64,000 bases of DNA from Chitinophagales bacterium. Lineage in GTDB: Bacteria; Bacteroidota; Bacteroidia; Chitinophagales; Chitinophagaceae. Positions within the stretch are counted from its first letter, which is position 1, and every line of letters begins with the position of its first letter. The DNA is taken from the NCBI GenBank assembly GCA_030832085.1, contig JAURJU010000050.1, positions 124,001-188,000 on the forward strand. The letters run 5' to 3'. The position numbers were made by a program, and so were the translations under genes. Positions 1 to 9,738 of this stretch are shown one piece after another. Below the pieces are notes generated by a model, which ran no database searches, had not been told where the DNA came from, and worked only from the letters and a program-made list of their open reading frames with translations.

Positions 1-570
1 TGAGACCAACAAGGTTTTTCCCTGCTCCTTGCTGAGCATAAGGATAAGGTTTCTTACGTCCGCAATACCCTGTGGATCAAGTCCATTGGTGGGTTCATCA
101 AGAATGATCAACGATGGATTGTGCACCAGCGCAACAGCGATGCCCAGGCGTTGCTTCATGCCCTGTGAATATACCCTTACAGGGTCTTTTGCACGCTTGT
201 CCAACCCAACCAACTCCAAACATTTCATCAATTCTGCCCTGGCGATTTTCTTGTTGCTGAGTTTGGCAAAAACATTAAGGTTTTCGTATCCTGTCATATA
301 ACGGTAGAGATCGGGCTTTTCAACAACAGCTCCAACCTGATGCAAAATTTTTTCGCGTTCCTTTTCGATGGACATGCCGAAAATATTGATGCTTCCCCCG
401 GTAGGACGAATAAGGGAAAGGATCATTCGGATTGTTGTAGATTTTCCAGCCCCATTTTGACCCAAAAACCCATAAACCTCACCTTCCTTCACAGAAAATG
501 AAAGGTCATCAACAGCGGTGAAACTGCCGAATGATTTTGTAAGGTGGGTAACTTCGAGGAGCATGCTCAT
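1..570 (-). CDS. ABC transporter ATP-binding protein (partial, C-terminus cut by window edge)
   Basis: This is the ATP-binding subunit of an ABC transporter. The reading frame is open from the ATG at 570 to the window edge, so about 190 N-terminal residues are visible and the stop lies outside. The ORF track missed it because it is incomplete. My translation begins MSMLLEVTHLTKSFGSF and shows Walker A (GQNGAGKST), the ABC signature (YSQGMKQRLG) and Walker B (LIILDEPTNGLDP). The signature variant SQGMKQR and the general pattern resemble the bacitracin/lantibiotic-export and Gld/Nod-type single-domain ATPases. The permease should be the next gene to the left. It lies 90-140 bp downstream of the atpA terminator, so it probably has its own promoter. 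The substrate cannot be told from this part. Confidence 0.93.
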   Translation of the reverse strand, partial: MSMLLEVTHLTKSFGSFTAVDDLSFSVKEGEVYGFLGQNGAGKSTTIRMILSLIRPTGGSINIFGMSIEKEREKILHQVGAVVEKPDLYRYMTGYENLNVFAKLSNKKIARAELMKCLELVGLDKRAKDPVRVYSQGMKQRLGIAVALVHNPSLIILDEPTNGLDPQGIADVRNLILMLSKEQGKTLLVS

Positions 571-655
571 TGAGGATTGACGCAGGGGGTTGAAAAGATT
601 TTAATCACAACAAAGTGACAACAAAAATGCAATACCAATGGTTGGCAGAGTGGGC

Positions 656-691
656 AAATAAAAAAGGTCCGAAAGATGTCTTCCGGACCTT
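656..691 (-). terminator. Intrinsic terminator downstream of atpA
   Basis: A perfect 8-bp inverted repeat (AAGGTCCG ... CGGACCTT) can extend inward through AAGA/TCTT. On the minus strand it is followed by a run of Ts. It lies about 20 bp after the atpA stop and would end the atpB-E-F-H-A transcript before the ABC gene. Confidence 0.8.
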
Positions 692-711
692 GGTATGGTG
701 AAGTTTACAAA

Positions 712-2289
712 TTATTTGTACTGTGCCATCAGGCCTTGTGCAAGTTCAACCATTTGCTTGATTCCGTCTTCAGGAAGGTTGCCCTTTTTAAATTCGGCTA
801 AAACATGGGGGAGCTTGTTTTCCATTTCAAGCAGAAAATGTTCTTCGAAATCCTTTACTGACCTGACAGCGACGTCCTTTAACAAGCCTTGGGTACCAAG
901 ATAAATGATGGCTACCTGCTTCTCAACAGCAGAAGGCTGGTATTGACCTTGCTTGAGGATTTCAACATTACGGGCTCCCTTGTCGATCACCGACTTGGTC
1001 GCAGCATCAAGATCTCCACCAAATTTGGAGAATGCCTCAAGCTCGCGGTAGAGGGCCTGGTCAAGTTTTAAGGTACCTGAAACTTTTTTCATGGACTTGA
1101 TCTGTGCGTTACCACCTACACGGCTTACCGAGATACCAACATTGATGGCAGGACGAATACCTGCATTGAAGAGGTTCGACTCAAGGAATATCTGACCATC
1201 GGTAATCGAGATCACGTTGGTAGGAATATAAGCAGAAACGTCACCCGCCTGTGTTTCAATGATTGGCAATGCGGTCAGCGACCCACCACCTTTTACAAGA
1301 TGTTTGATGGAGTCAGGCAGGTCATTCATTTTGGCTGCAACCTCATCCTTGGCGATGACCTTTGCCGCACGCTCGAGCAAGCGGCTGTGAAGATAGAATA
1401 CATCACCTGGGTATGCTTCACGGCCTGGTGGGCGGCGAAGGAGCAGTGACACTTCACGGTAGGCTACTGCCTGTTTTGAAAGATCATCATATACAATCAA
1501 CGCTGCATTACCCGTGTCACGGAGGAACTCTCCAATTGCGGCACCGGAAAAAGGCGCATAGAACTGGAGTGGTGCAGGATCAGCGGCTGGAGCAGCTACT
1601 ATAATGGTATAATCCATTGCACCGTTGTCCTCCAGTGTTTTCATCACACCTGCAATGGTTGATGCCTTTTGACCAATCGCAACATATATGCAATAAACAG
1701 GCTTTCCGGCCTTGAAGAATTCCTTTTGGTTGATGATTGTATCTATCGCGATGGCAGTTTTCCCTGTTTGACGGTCTCCAATGATCAACTCACGTTGACC
1801 ACGGCCGATTGGAATCATGGCATCGATGGCTTTCAAACCTGTTTGCAAAGGTTCTTTCACAGGCTCACGAAAAATAACACCTGGCGCCTTGCGTTCCAAT
1901 GGCATTTCATAGAGTTCACCAGCGATCGGACCTTTTCCGTCGATGGGTTCTCCGAGGGTATTGATCACGCGGCCAACGAGCCCCATACCTGCCTTGATGG
2001 AAGCAATCATTCCCGTACGCTTTACTTTTGACCCTTCCTTGATACCGGCCCCATTACCCATCAATACAACACCCACATTATCCTCTTCAAGGTTAAGTGC
2101 AATGGCCTTTACACCATTCTCAAACGCTACAAGTTCGCCTGATTTTACATTGTTCAAACCATAGATACGGGCAATACCGTCACCCACTTGTAAAACTGTA
2201 CCCACTTCTTCCAATTCTGCTGATGTGTTGAAGTTGCTCAACTGCTGGCGGAGTATCGCTGAAATCTCGTCGGGCTTAATGTCTATCAT
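712..2289 (-). CDS. atpA: ATP synthase F1 subunit alpha
   Basis: This is the non-catalytic nucleotide-binding alpha subunit of the F1 head, which forms the alpha3beta3 ring on the cytoplasmic face of the membrane. At 525 residues it has the normal length. The P-loop GDRQTGKTA is at residues 171-179, the beta-barrel domain precedes it, and the conserved VSRVGG segment, which carries the arginine that reaches the catalytic site, is near residue 375. The start [10 protein letters not shown] is typical. It is the last gene of the atpB-E-F-H-A run, 33 bp after atpH, and is followed directly by a terminator. The usual next gene, atpG, is absent. Confidence 0.98.
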   Translation of the reverse strand: MIDIKPDEISAILRQQLSNFNTSAELEEVGTVLQVGDGIARIYGLNNVKSGELVAFENGVKAIALNLEEDNVGVVLMGNGAGIKEGSKVKRTGMIASIKAGMGLVGRVINTLGEPIDGKGPIAGELYEMPLERKAPGVIFREPVKEPLQTGLKAIDAMIPIGRGQRELIIGDRQTGKTAIAIDTIINQKEFFKAGKPVYCIYVAIGQKASTIAGVMKTLEDNGAMDYTIIVAAPAADPAPLQFYAPFSGAAIGEFLRDTGNAALIVYDDLSKQAVAYREVSLLLRRPPGREAYPGDVFYLHSRLLERAAKVIAKDEVAAKMNDLPDSIKHLVKGGGSLTALPIIETQAGDVSAYIPTNVISITDGQIFLESNLFNAGIRPAINVGISVSRVGGNAQIKSMKKVSGTLKLDQALYRELEAFSKFGGDLDAATKSVIDKGARNVEILKQGQYQPSAVEKQVAIIYLGTQGLLKDVAVRSVKDFEEHFLLEMENKLPHVLAEFKKGNLPEDGIKQMVELAQGLMAQYK

Positions 2290-2322
2290 AACTGCTGATT
2301 TAAATTGTAATCTGTTTATTGA

Positions 2323-2886
2323 TTATCCTAACTCGCTTACGTACATGTTTTTGATGAATTGGCGCTTGATGTGCTGCAGGTCGTGCTTGATGCTTGCATC
2401 AAACAACTTGTCGTCCATTTGTACAATGAGCCCCCCAATGATGGAAGAATCCACTTTTTCCCTCAGCTCAATGGTTTTGCCTTGCAGGAACTTGTTGTTT
2501 TTCAATTGCTGATTTACTGCATTTCTGACTTCATCTGTTGCTGCGATGGCTGTAGTGAGTTCCACCACTTTAATGCCTTTGTGTTCCCTGTACTTGTCAG
2601 CATAGGCTTCAATGATTTCATCAACGGCAACCGAGCGTCCTTTTGAAAAAACCAACTTGAAAAATGATGCTGTAAGTGGTTGCACATGCTTTGAAAAGAT
2701 GGCATCAAAAATGGCGGTTTTCTTTTCGCTAGAAACAACAGGTGAAACCAGCAAAATGCTGAGCTCCTTGTGGCCAATGCCCTTGATCAGGTCAAGGTCA
2801 TTCTTTACTTCCTCAAGCTTGCCTGTTTCAATGGCAAGGTCAAAAAGTGCTTTTGAATACCGTTGTGCAACTTTGGTTTGACGCAT
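2323..2886 (-). CDS. atpH: ATP synthase F1 subunit delta
   Basis: This is the delta (OSCP-like) subunit, which joins the top of F1 to the peripheral stalk formed by subunit b. The protein has 187 residues, the family's usual size. It starts MRQTKVAQRYSKALFDLA, matching the conserved N-terminal helix in which RYAxALF-like residues recur. Near the C-terminus is the motif SSIIGGLIVQMDDKLFDASI, typical of this family. It lies 2 bp after atpF and 33 bp before atpA, so it is surely co-transcribed. The identity is secure from both sequence and position. Confidence 0.96.
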   Translation of the reverse strand: MRQTKVAQRYSKALFDLAIETGKLEEVKNDLDLIKGIGHKELSILLVSPVVSSEKKTAIFDAIFSKHVQPLTASFFKLVFSKGRSVAVDEIIEAYADKYREHKGIKVVELTTAIAATDEVRNAVNQQLKNNKFLQGKTIELREKVDSSIIGGLIVQMDDKLFDASIKHDLQHIKRQFIKNMYVSELG

Positions 2887-2888
2887 GA

Positions 2889-3392
2889 TTATTGGTTTCC
2901 AAACTGATGAAGTTCACCAGCCATTTGCTGAATATATTTTTCCTGTTCTGCCTTGTTTTCGAGTTGTTTGCGGATTACTTTCTCAGAAATTTCAATCACC
3001 ATGTTGCCTATTTGGTTTTTGACATCGGTGAGTGCCGCCATTTTTTGGGCCTGTATTGCAGCCTGGGCATCTGTTATAATTTTTGCAGCCTCTGCCTTGG
3101 CCTGATCCTTGGCCTCATTGATCATTCTATCCTTTGTTTCTTTTGCTTCTTTGATCAATTGCGCACGCTCCTCTCTTGCTTGGGCCATGAGTGCTTCGTT
3201 CTCATTTTTCAACTGGGCCATTTCAGCCTTGACTTTCTTTGCAGTGTCAATGGCATCGGTAATGCCTTGCTCACGCTCCGAGAGGGACTTGATGATGATT
3301 CCCCAGGCGAATTTTTTGAGAATGAAAAAAACAATCAGGAATGCCAAGAGGGTCCATACCAGAAGGCCAATACCAGGTAATAAGAGATCCAT
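2889..3392 (-). CDS. atpF: ATP synthase F0 subunit b
   Basis: This is the peripheral-stalk subunit b. One N-terminal membrane segment (about residues 5-27, GIGLLVWTLLAFLIVFFILKKFAW) is followed by a long charged, alanine-rich helix that should form the dimeric coiled coil. Its length of 167 residues is normal. The motif FVFFILKKFAWG-like at the membrane exit is typical of Bacteroidota b subunits. It lies between atpE and atpH. The 80-bp gap upstream, toward atpE, holds a perfect hairpin that is annotated separately. Confidence 0.96.
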   Translation of the reverse strand: MDLLLPGIGLLVWTLLAFLIVFFILKKFAWGIIIKSLSEREQGITDAIDTAKKVKAEMAQLKNENEALMAQAREERAQLIKEAKETKDRMINEAKDQAKAEAAKIITDAQAAIQAQKMAALTDVKNQIGNMVIEISEKVIRKQLENKAEQEKYIQQMAGELHQFGNQ

Positions 3393-3423
3393 GTTCTATA
3401 GTTTGAATAACAATGTTAAAAGT

Positions 3424-3456
3424 ACTGCATCCTCCGCCCTGTGCTTTGGATGCAGT
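3424..3456 (-). other. Hairpin in the atpE-atpF intergenic space
   Basis: A perfect 9-bp inverted repeat (ACTGCATCC / GGATGCAGT) with a 15-nt loop lies between atpE and atpF. On the transcribed minus strand it is followed only by ACTTTTAAC, so it is weak as a terminator. It could act as a processing or stabilising element or a partial terminator that favours atpE expression over the downstream genes. Confidence 0.55.
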
Positions 3457-3473
3457 GTTTTTTTGCGAAACGA

Positions 3474-4822
<1,349 letters not shown>

Positions 4823-4842
4823 ATACGCCTTAAAATTTTGCG

Positions 4843-4850
4843 CAAAGATA
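4843..4850 (-). promoter_or_regulatory. Candidate atpB promoter (-7 element TATCTTTG)
   Basis: On the minus strand, TATCTTTG matches the Bacteroidota -7 consensus TAnnTTTG exactly and lies about 20 nt before the ATG at 4822. No clear -33 TTG is seen at the expected distance. It falls between the end of the upstream ABC exporter gene and atpB, giving the atp cluster its own start. Confidence 0.5.
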
Positions 4851-4889
4851 GCACTGAGTGGGTTAAAATTGCCCGAAAATTTTAAAAAT

Positions 4890-6692
4890 CTATTGCTCAT
4901 TTTTCCTCTGCTGGAGGGAAATCATCTGCGCGTATTTGCCACCCTGGGCAACAAGTTGGTCATGGCTGCCCATTTCCACCCTTTTCCCCTTGTCCATGAC
5001 CAAAATACTGGTTGCCTGACGAATGGTGGACAGGCGGTGGGCCACCACAATGGAAGTCCGGCCCTTGGTCAGCACGGCAATGGCATTTTGGATCAGTTGC
5101 TCAGAATGGGTATCTACAGAAGAAGTTGCTTCATCAAGTATTAAAATTGAGGGTTTAAACAAAAGTGCCCTGATGAATGACAACAATTGCCTTTGCCCTA
5201 CTGAGAGTGTGCCACCCCGCTCCATGACATCAAAATCATAGCCACCAGGAAGTTGCTCAATAAATTCGTGGATTCCAATCATTTTGGCTGCCTCGACCAC
5301 TTCTGCTCTGCTGATGGAGGGATTTCGAAGGGTCAGGTTATCGTGAACGGACCCCGGAAAAAGAAATACATCTTGCAGCACAACTGCAATCCCGGTCCGA
5401 AGGCTGTTGATGGTAAATGCCTCTATGGGCAACCCGTCAATCAATATGGAGCCTGATTGGTGTTGATAAAGCCGGTTGATGAGGCTGATGATGGTTGATT
5501 TTCCACTTCCGGTCTGCCCCACAATGGCCAAGGTTTCGCCTTCCGAGACGCTAAAACTGAGGTCCGTCAACACAGGGTGGCCTTCGGTATAATGAAATCC
5601 CACATGATCGAATTCAATCCTGCCGCTGATTTTTATGTCCATTGCATGGGCCGCATCGGGTAAGATATCCTGGTTGTCCAAAACAACCAATACCCTTTCA
5701 CCTGCCACCATGCCCATCTGCAGCACATTGAACTTGTCTGCAATGACCCGAAGCGGGCGGAAAAGCAAGTTCAACAAGAGTGTAAAAGAAACTATGTTGC
5801 CAGTCACTTTGATGGCTTCTTCCGGGTTCAAATGGTATGCATCTTTCGCCGCATACCATACAAGAATTCCCATTGAAAAAGCCAAGACAATTTCCACTAC
5901 TGGGAAAAAAACCGAATAGGCAAAAATAGCCTGTATATTGGCGTCCCGGTGCTTCTTGTTGATGGCTTCAAAACGCAGTTGCTCCCTTTTTTCTGCGGTA
6001 AAAGCCTGGATGATTTGCATGCCGGAAAGGTGCTCCTGAACAAACGCATTGAGCGCCGCAATGGCATTCCTGACACTGGTGAAAGACCTGTTGACACTTT
6101 CCTTGAAAAAATAAGTAGCCATGATCAGAAGAGGAAAAGGGATGATACAGACAAGGGTCAATTGCCAGTTGGTGTAAAACATGGCAGAAAGGATGGCTAT
6201 GATTGAAAGAAAATCAGCAACAATTGGCACAAGCCCCTCTGAAAAAATATCATTGATTGCCTCAATATCATTGATGGTTCTTGTGGTCAAGGTTCCAATG
6301 GGTGTCTTGTCAAATTGTCTGAGGTTGTATGAAAGCACCTTTTCATAAACCTTTACACGGATATCCTTGACCACACGATGTCCCAGCCAGGACGTTGCAT
6401 AAGAAAAGAAAAAGCGCATTGCCGTCTCCACAAGCAGTAAGCCAACCTGAACAACAGTGATCAAGAACAAAAAATCCAAAACCACCTGCATGCCCAAAAC
6501 ACCAGCGGCATTGATGCGCTGAAGTGTTAAGTTGATCATCATGGGACGCAAAGGAGAAAGAAAGGCCAGTGCAAAGGCCAAACCAATAGAAAGGTAAAAA
6601 ATGGTTTTATATGGCTTTGCAAAGGCAAATATTCTTGCCAACAAGGGAAGGTCGAAAATCTTTTTTTTGGATGCTTTGCCTGTGTTTTCCAT
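4890..6692 (-). CDS. ABC exporter, fused permease/ATPase (MsbA-like)
   Basis: This is a half-size ABC exporter of 600 residues that should act as a dimer in the inner membrane. The N-terminal six-helix transmembrane domain covers about residues 20-330. The nucleotide-binding domain follows, with Walker A (VGQTGSGKSTI), the signature (LSVGQRQLLSF) and Walker B (ILILDEATSSVD), then the switch histidine (VAHRLST). The family includes lipid A flippase MsbA and multidrug exporters. The substrate is not decided by sequence. It starts 19 bp after the upstream gene (6711-8897) ends, suggesting co-transcription, and its 3' end overlaps the long version of the atpB ORF. Confidence 0.92.
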   Translation of the reverse strand: MENTGKASKKKIFDLPLLARIFAFAKPYKTIFYLSIGLAFALAFLSPLRPMMINLTLQRINAAGVLGMQVVLDFLFLITVVQVGLLLVETAMRFFFSYATSWLGHRVVKDIRVKVYEKVLSYNLRQFDKTPIGTLTTRTINDIEAINDIFSEGLVPIVADFLSIIAILSAMFYTNWQLTLVCIIPFPLLIMATYFFKESVNRSFTSVRNAIAALNAFVQEHLSGMQIIQAFTAEKREQLRFEAINKKHRDANIQAIFAYSVFFPVVEIVLAFSMGILVWYAAKDAYHLNPEEAIKVTGNIVSFTLLLNLLFRPLRVIADKFNVLQMGMVAGERVLVVLDNQDILPDAAHAMDIKISGRIEFDHVGFHYTEGHPVLTDLSFSVSEGETLAIVGQTGSGKSTIISLINRLYQHQSGSILIDGLPIEAFTINSLRTGIAVVLQDVFLFPGSVHDNLTLRNPSISRAEVVEAAKMIGIHEFIEQLPGGYDFDVMERGGTLSVGQRQLLSFIRALLFKPSILILDEATSSVDTHSEQLIQNAIAVLTKGRTSIVVAHRLSTIRQATSILVMDKGKRVEMGSHDQLVAQGGKYAQMISLQQRKNEQ

Positions 6693-6710
6693 CTTGGGTA
6701 GCGCCTGCGC

Positions 6711-8897
6711 TTACTGTGGTCTGTTGTTAAATGCTTTGATAAAAAGGGCGCCAAGGTTTTTGTGAGGAGGAATGTAATTGTCAAACCGTTCCTTTGCAAC
6801 GCCTGCATTGAACTGCTTTTCCAATTGAGTCCAAATGGAAATCCAGTTGACACCGTTGCCCAACCGTACAGATTCATTGATTTGTTTCAGCACAGGCTCA
6901 TTGACAAGCTTGGTTCCCACTTCCTTTGATGAAACAATGTGTGCGTCAGGACAAAGATCAAGAACAGTATTGAGGTTTTGATAACTTCCACACGATCCCA
7001 AAATGATAATTTTCGCTGAAGCTGGCATTTGTTGGATGGTGTACTTGAGGTGATAGCTGTGTCCACGGTGAATCACAATAGTAGGCTTCAGACCATTTTC
7101 ATTCAGGTACTCAACCAACAAGGCCTGTGCCTTTGCATCCGGATCGTCGCCCTGTGTGTTGTCCAAAGGTAAATTGGCGAAAATCCATACAGGCTTACCC
7201 AACAAGGATTTGATTTCAACCCAATGCTCCAGTTGAACCACCTTCCATTCTTTCTTGCCCTTGAACATCGAAATGAAATTGGCAAATGATTCTTTTCCGT
7301 CTTTATCGCCATAGAAAAAAACCTGCTGAACAACACGACCTCCAACATCAGAAAGCGCTGAGAGGGGAAGAGCATAGACGGGAGGAATATGGTACTTTTG
7401 GGTCAGGAGCTGCGCACTGTCTGTAGCAGACTTGAACAAGAGTTTTAGGATATCGTAAATGGCTGTTCCCCGGGCATTGCCCTGCAATTGCTGCTGTTCA
7501 AGGTTTTTCTCGATTTCGGCTTTGATAAGCTCCCTGATGCTGTTGCTGCTGATGCTACCATAAGAGTCAGAAACATCAACGGCGTCTTCAAGATTGAAAT
7601 TTTTCTCCAAACCCCTCACAAAACTTTTCATCAACAATTGTGCATTTTCTGCAGGCATGGTTGAAAGAAAATGATCAAGCTTGTTGTAGGCAGCTGCCAT
7701 GCGCACAAATTTCTTGAACTTGTCAAAACGCAGTTCCACCAGCAGGTCATCGCCACCAAGTTTCTGCAGCCGTGCCATCATCCTGTTGTATACCCCGGTA
7801 TAACTGGATGTGTACAATACATCCTCACCAGTTACAATGATATAGTACAATTCTGCTGGACCCAGGGGTGCCAATATTTTGAACCTCACTTCGTCGGGGG
7901 CATCGTGCAAGGCATTGATTTCATTGATGAATATTTCTTCTGCCTTTCTTTTGATGGTCAATCCCATTTCCTGAAACAATATCGGTGTATCGTTTGCCTG
8001 CATGTCGTCCATGTACTGCAGCTGTGTACGAATCAACAACTGATAATACTGAAGATCATTGCTGACCAATGATTTGATGCTGTCGATGGAAATTTTTCTT
8101 TTGAGGATGGAATGTAAAAAAGGGAAGATGAGCCTTCCTGCGCTTTCTTCAGCAATGCCGGTAATCATTTTAACCAGGCTGTCATCAATTGTTCTGATTT
8201 TTTTTCCGATGGCTGTTTCTGTTGCTGCTGCATAGTCATAAAATCGTGATGGAAACTGGTGAGCAGCTGCGGCAATAAGACTGTCGGCAAAGGGAGCCGC
8301 CAGATAAGGTTCAATCCTGGAAAGCACTTGCTCAGGATAAAGCCCTGCAAACTGACGGAAAAGCAGCAGCCTTGCTGATGTCAAGTCGGGGTTTTCAAAA
8401 AAAACACTGTTTTCTCCCAGCAAAATTCTGTTGACCCCATATGGAAACTTTTCAACGAGGCCATAGATGCCCAAACCAATCAGGTCGCGGCCCATGTACT
8501 GTTTGTAGGCATCCAACAGCACCAGGGCTTCAGATACGGACAAAGCACTGCCCCGAAATGATTTGGCCATTTCTTCCAACAGGATGTGCAGACCAGAAAG
8601 GTATTTTACCTTGATGCGGTGGTCTGCCAAAATGTTTCTCTCAATATCCTGCTGCAAATCATCGGTCTGGCGGGTATAAATATCCGTCAACAAGAGATCC
8701 AAATCGACATCACGACTGATGGCAATCATTTTGTCGGGCTTGCCATCCAAGGCACAAATTCGGGATTGCAGCACATCAATGTCTTCGTGCAATTTCACGC
8801 GCCGAATGTCCACAATGGGGCGTATGCTGTCTTGCTGGGACAACGAAAATGCCGAAAACGGCAAGAGCAGCAGCAGAAACAAACGAAAGGACAACAT
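6711..8897 (-). CDS. Large secreted protein of unknown function with a possible clan-CD-like His/Cys dyad
   Basis: I do not recognise this 728-residue protein as a named family. The ORF track begins at a TTG. The ATG three codons later (8897) gives a normal signal peptide, MLSFRLFLLLLLPFSAFSLSQ, so it is probably periplasmic or surface-located. Most of it is helical and charged with no clear domain. The C-terminal 120 residues stand out. A hydrophobic strand ends in HRGH (residues 610-613), and 23 residues further another hydrophobic strand ends in GSCGSY (Cys636). This strand-HG, strand-C layout is that of clan CD cysteine peptidases (caspase, gingipain, clostripain types). A peptidase function is inference. 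It lies 19 bp upstream of the ABC exporter gene. Confidence 0.8.
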   Translation of the reverse strand: MLSFRLFLLLLLPFSAFSLSQQDSIRPIVDIRRVKLHEDIDVLQSRICALDGKPDKMIAISRDVDLDLLLTDIYTRQTDDLQQDIERNILADHRIKVKYLSGLHILLEEMAKSFRGSALSVSEALVLLDAYKQYMGRDLIGLGIYGLVEKFPYGVNRILLGENSVFFENPDLTSARLLLFRQFAGLYPEQVLSRIEPYLAAPFADSLIAAAAHQFPSRFYDYAAATETAIGKKIRTIDDSLVKMITGIAEESAGRLIFPFLHSILKRKISIDSIKSLVSNDLQYYQLLIRTQLQYMDDMQANDTPILFQEMGLTIKRKAEEIFINEINALHDAPDEVRFKILAPLGPAELYYIIVTGEDVLYTSSYTGVYNRMMARLQKLGGDDLLVELRFDKFKKFVRMAAAYNKLDHFLSTMPAENAQLLMKSFVRGLEKNFNLEDAVDVSDSYGSISSNSIRELIKAEIEKNLEQQQLQGNARGTAIYDILKLLFKSATDSAQLLTQKYHIPPVYALPLSALSDVGGRVVQQVFFYGDKDGKESFANFISMFKGKKEWKVVQLEHWVEIKSLLGKPVWIFANLPLDNTQGDDPDAKAQALLVEYLNENGLKPTIVIHRGHSYHLKYTIQQMPASAKIIILGSCGSYQNLNTVLDLCPDAHIVSSKEVGTKLVNEPVLKQINESVRLGNGVNWISIWTQLEKQFNAGVAKERFDNYIPPHKNLGALFIKAFNNRPQ

Positions 8898-8903
8898 CAA
8901 CTG

Positions 8904-8911
8904 CAAAAATA
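8904..8911 (-). promoter_or_regulatory. Candidate promoter (-7 element TATTTTTG) of the 6711-8897 gene
   Basis: TATTTTTG on the minus strand matches TAnnTTTG exactly and ends 6 nt before the ATG at 8897. Transcription would begin almost at the start codon. No good -33 TTG is seen. Confidence 0.42.
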
Positions 8912-8970
8912 AGATTTAATTTCCAGCACGCTTTACCCCTTTGGCTTAACAATTTAATAATCCTGATGAA

Positions 8971-9002
8971 TTGCGATTTGCGGAAACAGCAGTTTAACTT
9001 TA
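8971..9002 (+). promoter_or_regulatory. Candidate promoter of the two-component operon
   Basis: TTG (8971-8973), a 21-nt spacer and TAACTTTA (8995-9002) fit the Bacteroidota TTG-N17-23-TAnnTTTG pattern apart from the last base. The element lies 16 nt before the response-regulator ATG. Confidence 0.45.
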
Positions 9003-9018
9003 CATAAACATACCAGCC

Positions 9019-9699
9019 ATGGCGCCAGCCGCAAAAAAGATCCTTATTGCAGACGATGAGCCAGATATCCTGGAGATCATCGCTTATAATCTGCAACTGC
9101 ATGGATATGAGGTGGTTACAGCCAAAGATGGAGACCAGGCACTGCAGAAAGCCAGAGAAATCAATCCTGACCTCATCATTCTTGACATCATGATGCCCAA
9201 TAAAAATGGCATAGAAGTCTGCAAAATACTCCGTTCCCAACCTGCATTTGAAAAAACCCTGATTGTTTTTCTTACTGCCTTGAACGACGAACTCTCGCAT
9301 GTCAAGGGTCTTGAATTTGGTGCAGATGATTTCATCAGCAAGCCCATCTCTCCCAAAGTCATGGTTTCTAAAGTCAATGCTTTCTTCAGGCGCTTGCTCA
9401 AGCCCGAAGAAAGCAAGGCCATTGAAATTGGGGAACTGAGAATTGAGCCCGAAGAATACATGGTGTATTTCAAAGGGCAGCCCATCAACCTTGCCAAGAA
9501 AGAATTTGAACTTCTTGGATATCTCGCATCAAAACCTGGTAGGGTATTTCTTCGCAATGAAATACTCAACCAGATTTGGGGAAGCGAAGTTATTGTTGGA
9601 GACCGCACCATTGATGTACACATCAGAAAAATCAGACAAAAGTTAGGTATCGATTGCATAACCACCGTCAAAGGGGTTGGATACAAATTTGAAGTCTGA
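9019..9699 (+). CDS. OmpR/PhoB-family response regulator
   Basis: This is a DNA-binding response regulator of 226 residues. The receiver domain (about 6-122) shows the acidic pair Asp12/Asp13, the phospho-acceptor Asp56 in LIILDIMMP, Thr86 and Lys108 (FISKP). The C-terminal winged helix (about 130-226) carries the PhoB/OmpR-type recognition region, DRTIDVHIRKIRQKLG, and the hairpin VKGVGYKF. It is followed 39 bp later by its likely kinase. Domain type and the PhoR-like partner suggest a PhoB/PhoP-type role, and the polyphosphate genes nearby fit phosphate control, but that target is inference. Confidence 0.95.
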   Translation: MAPAAKKILIADDEPDILEIIAYNLQLHGYEVVTAKDGDQALQKAREINPDLIILDIMMPNKNGIEVCKILRSQPAFEKTLIVFLTALNDELSHVKGLEFGADDFISKPISPKVMVSKVNAFFRRLLKPEESKAIEIGELRIEPEEYMVYFKGQPINLAKKEFELLGYLASKPGRVFLRNEILNQIWGSEVIVGDRTIDVHIRKIRQKLGIDCITTVKGVGYKFEV

Positions 9700-9738
9700 T
9701 ATTCATTCAATTCAACAACGAATGCCGTACTTTGCGGT

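Noticed and set aside
4823-4900. Longer N-terminus of atpB (start at 4900)
   Set aside because: It overlaps the ABC exporter gene, contains the promoter element TATCTTTG, and hides the signal-like start at 4822.
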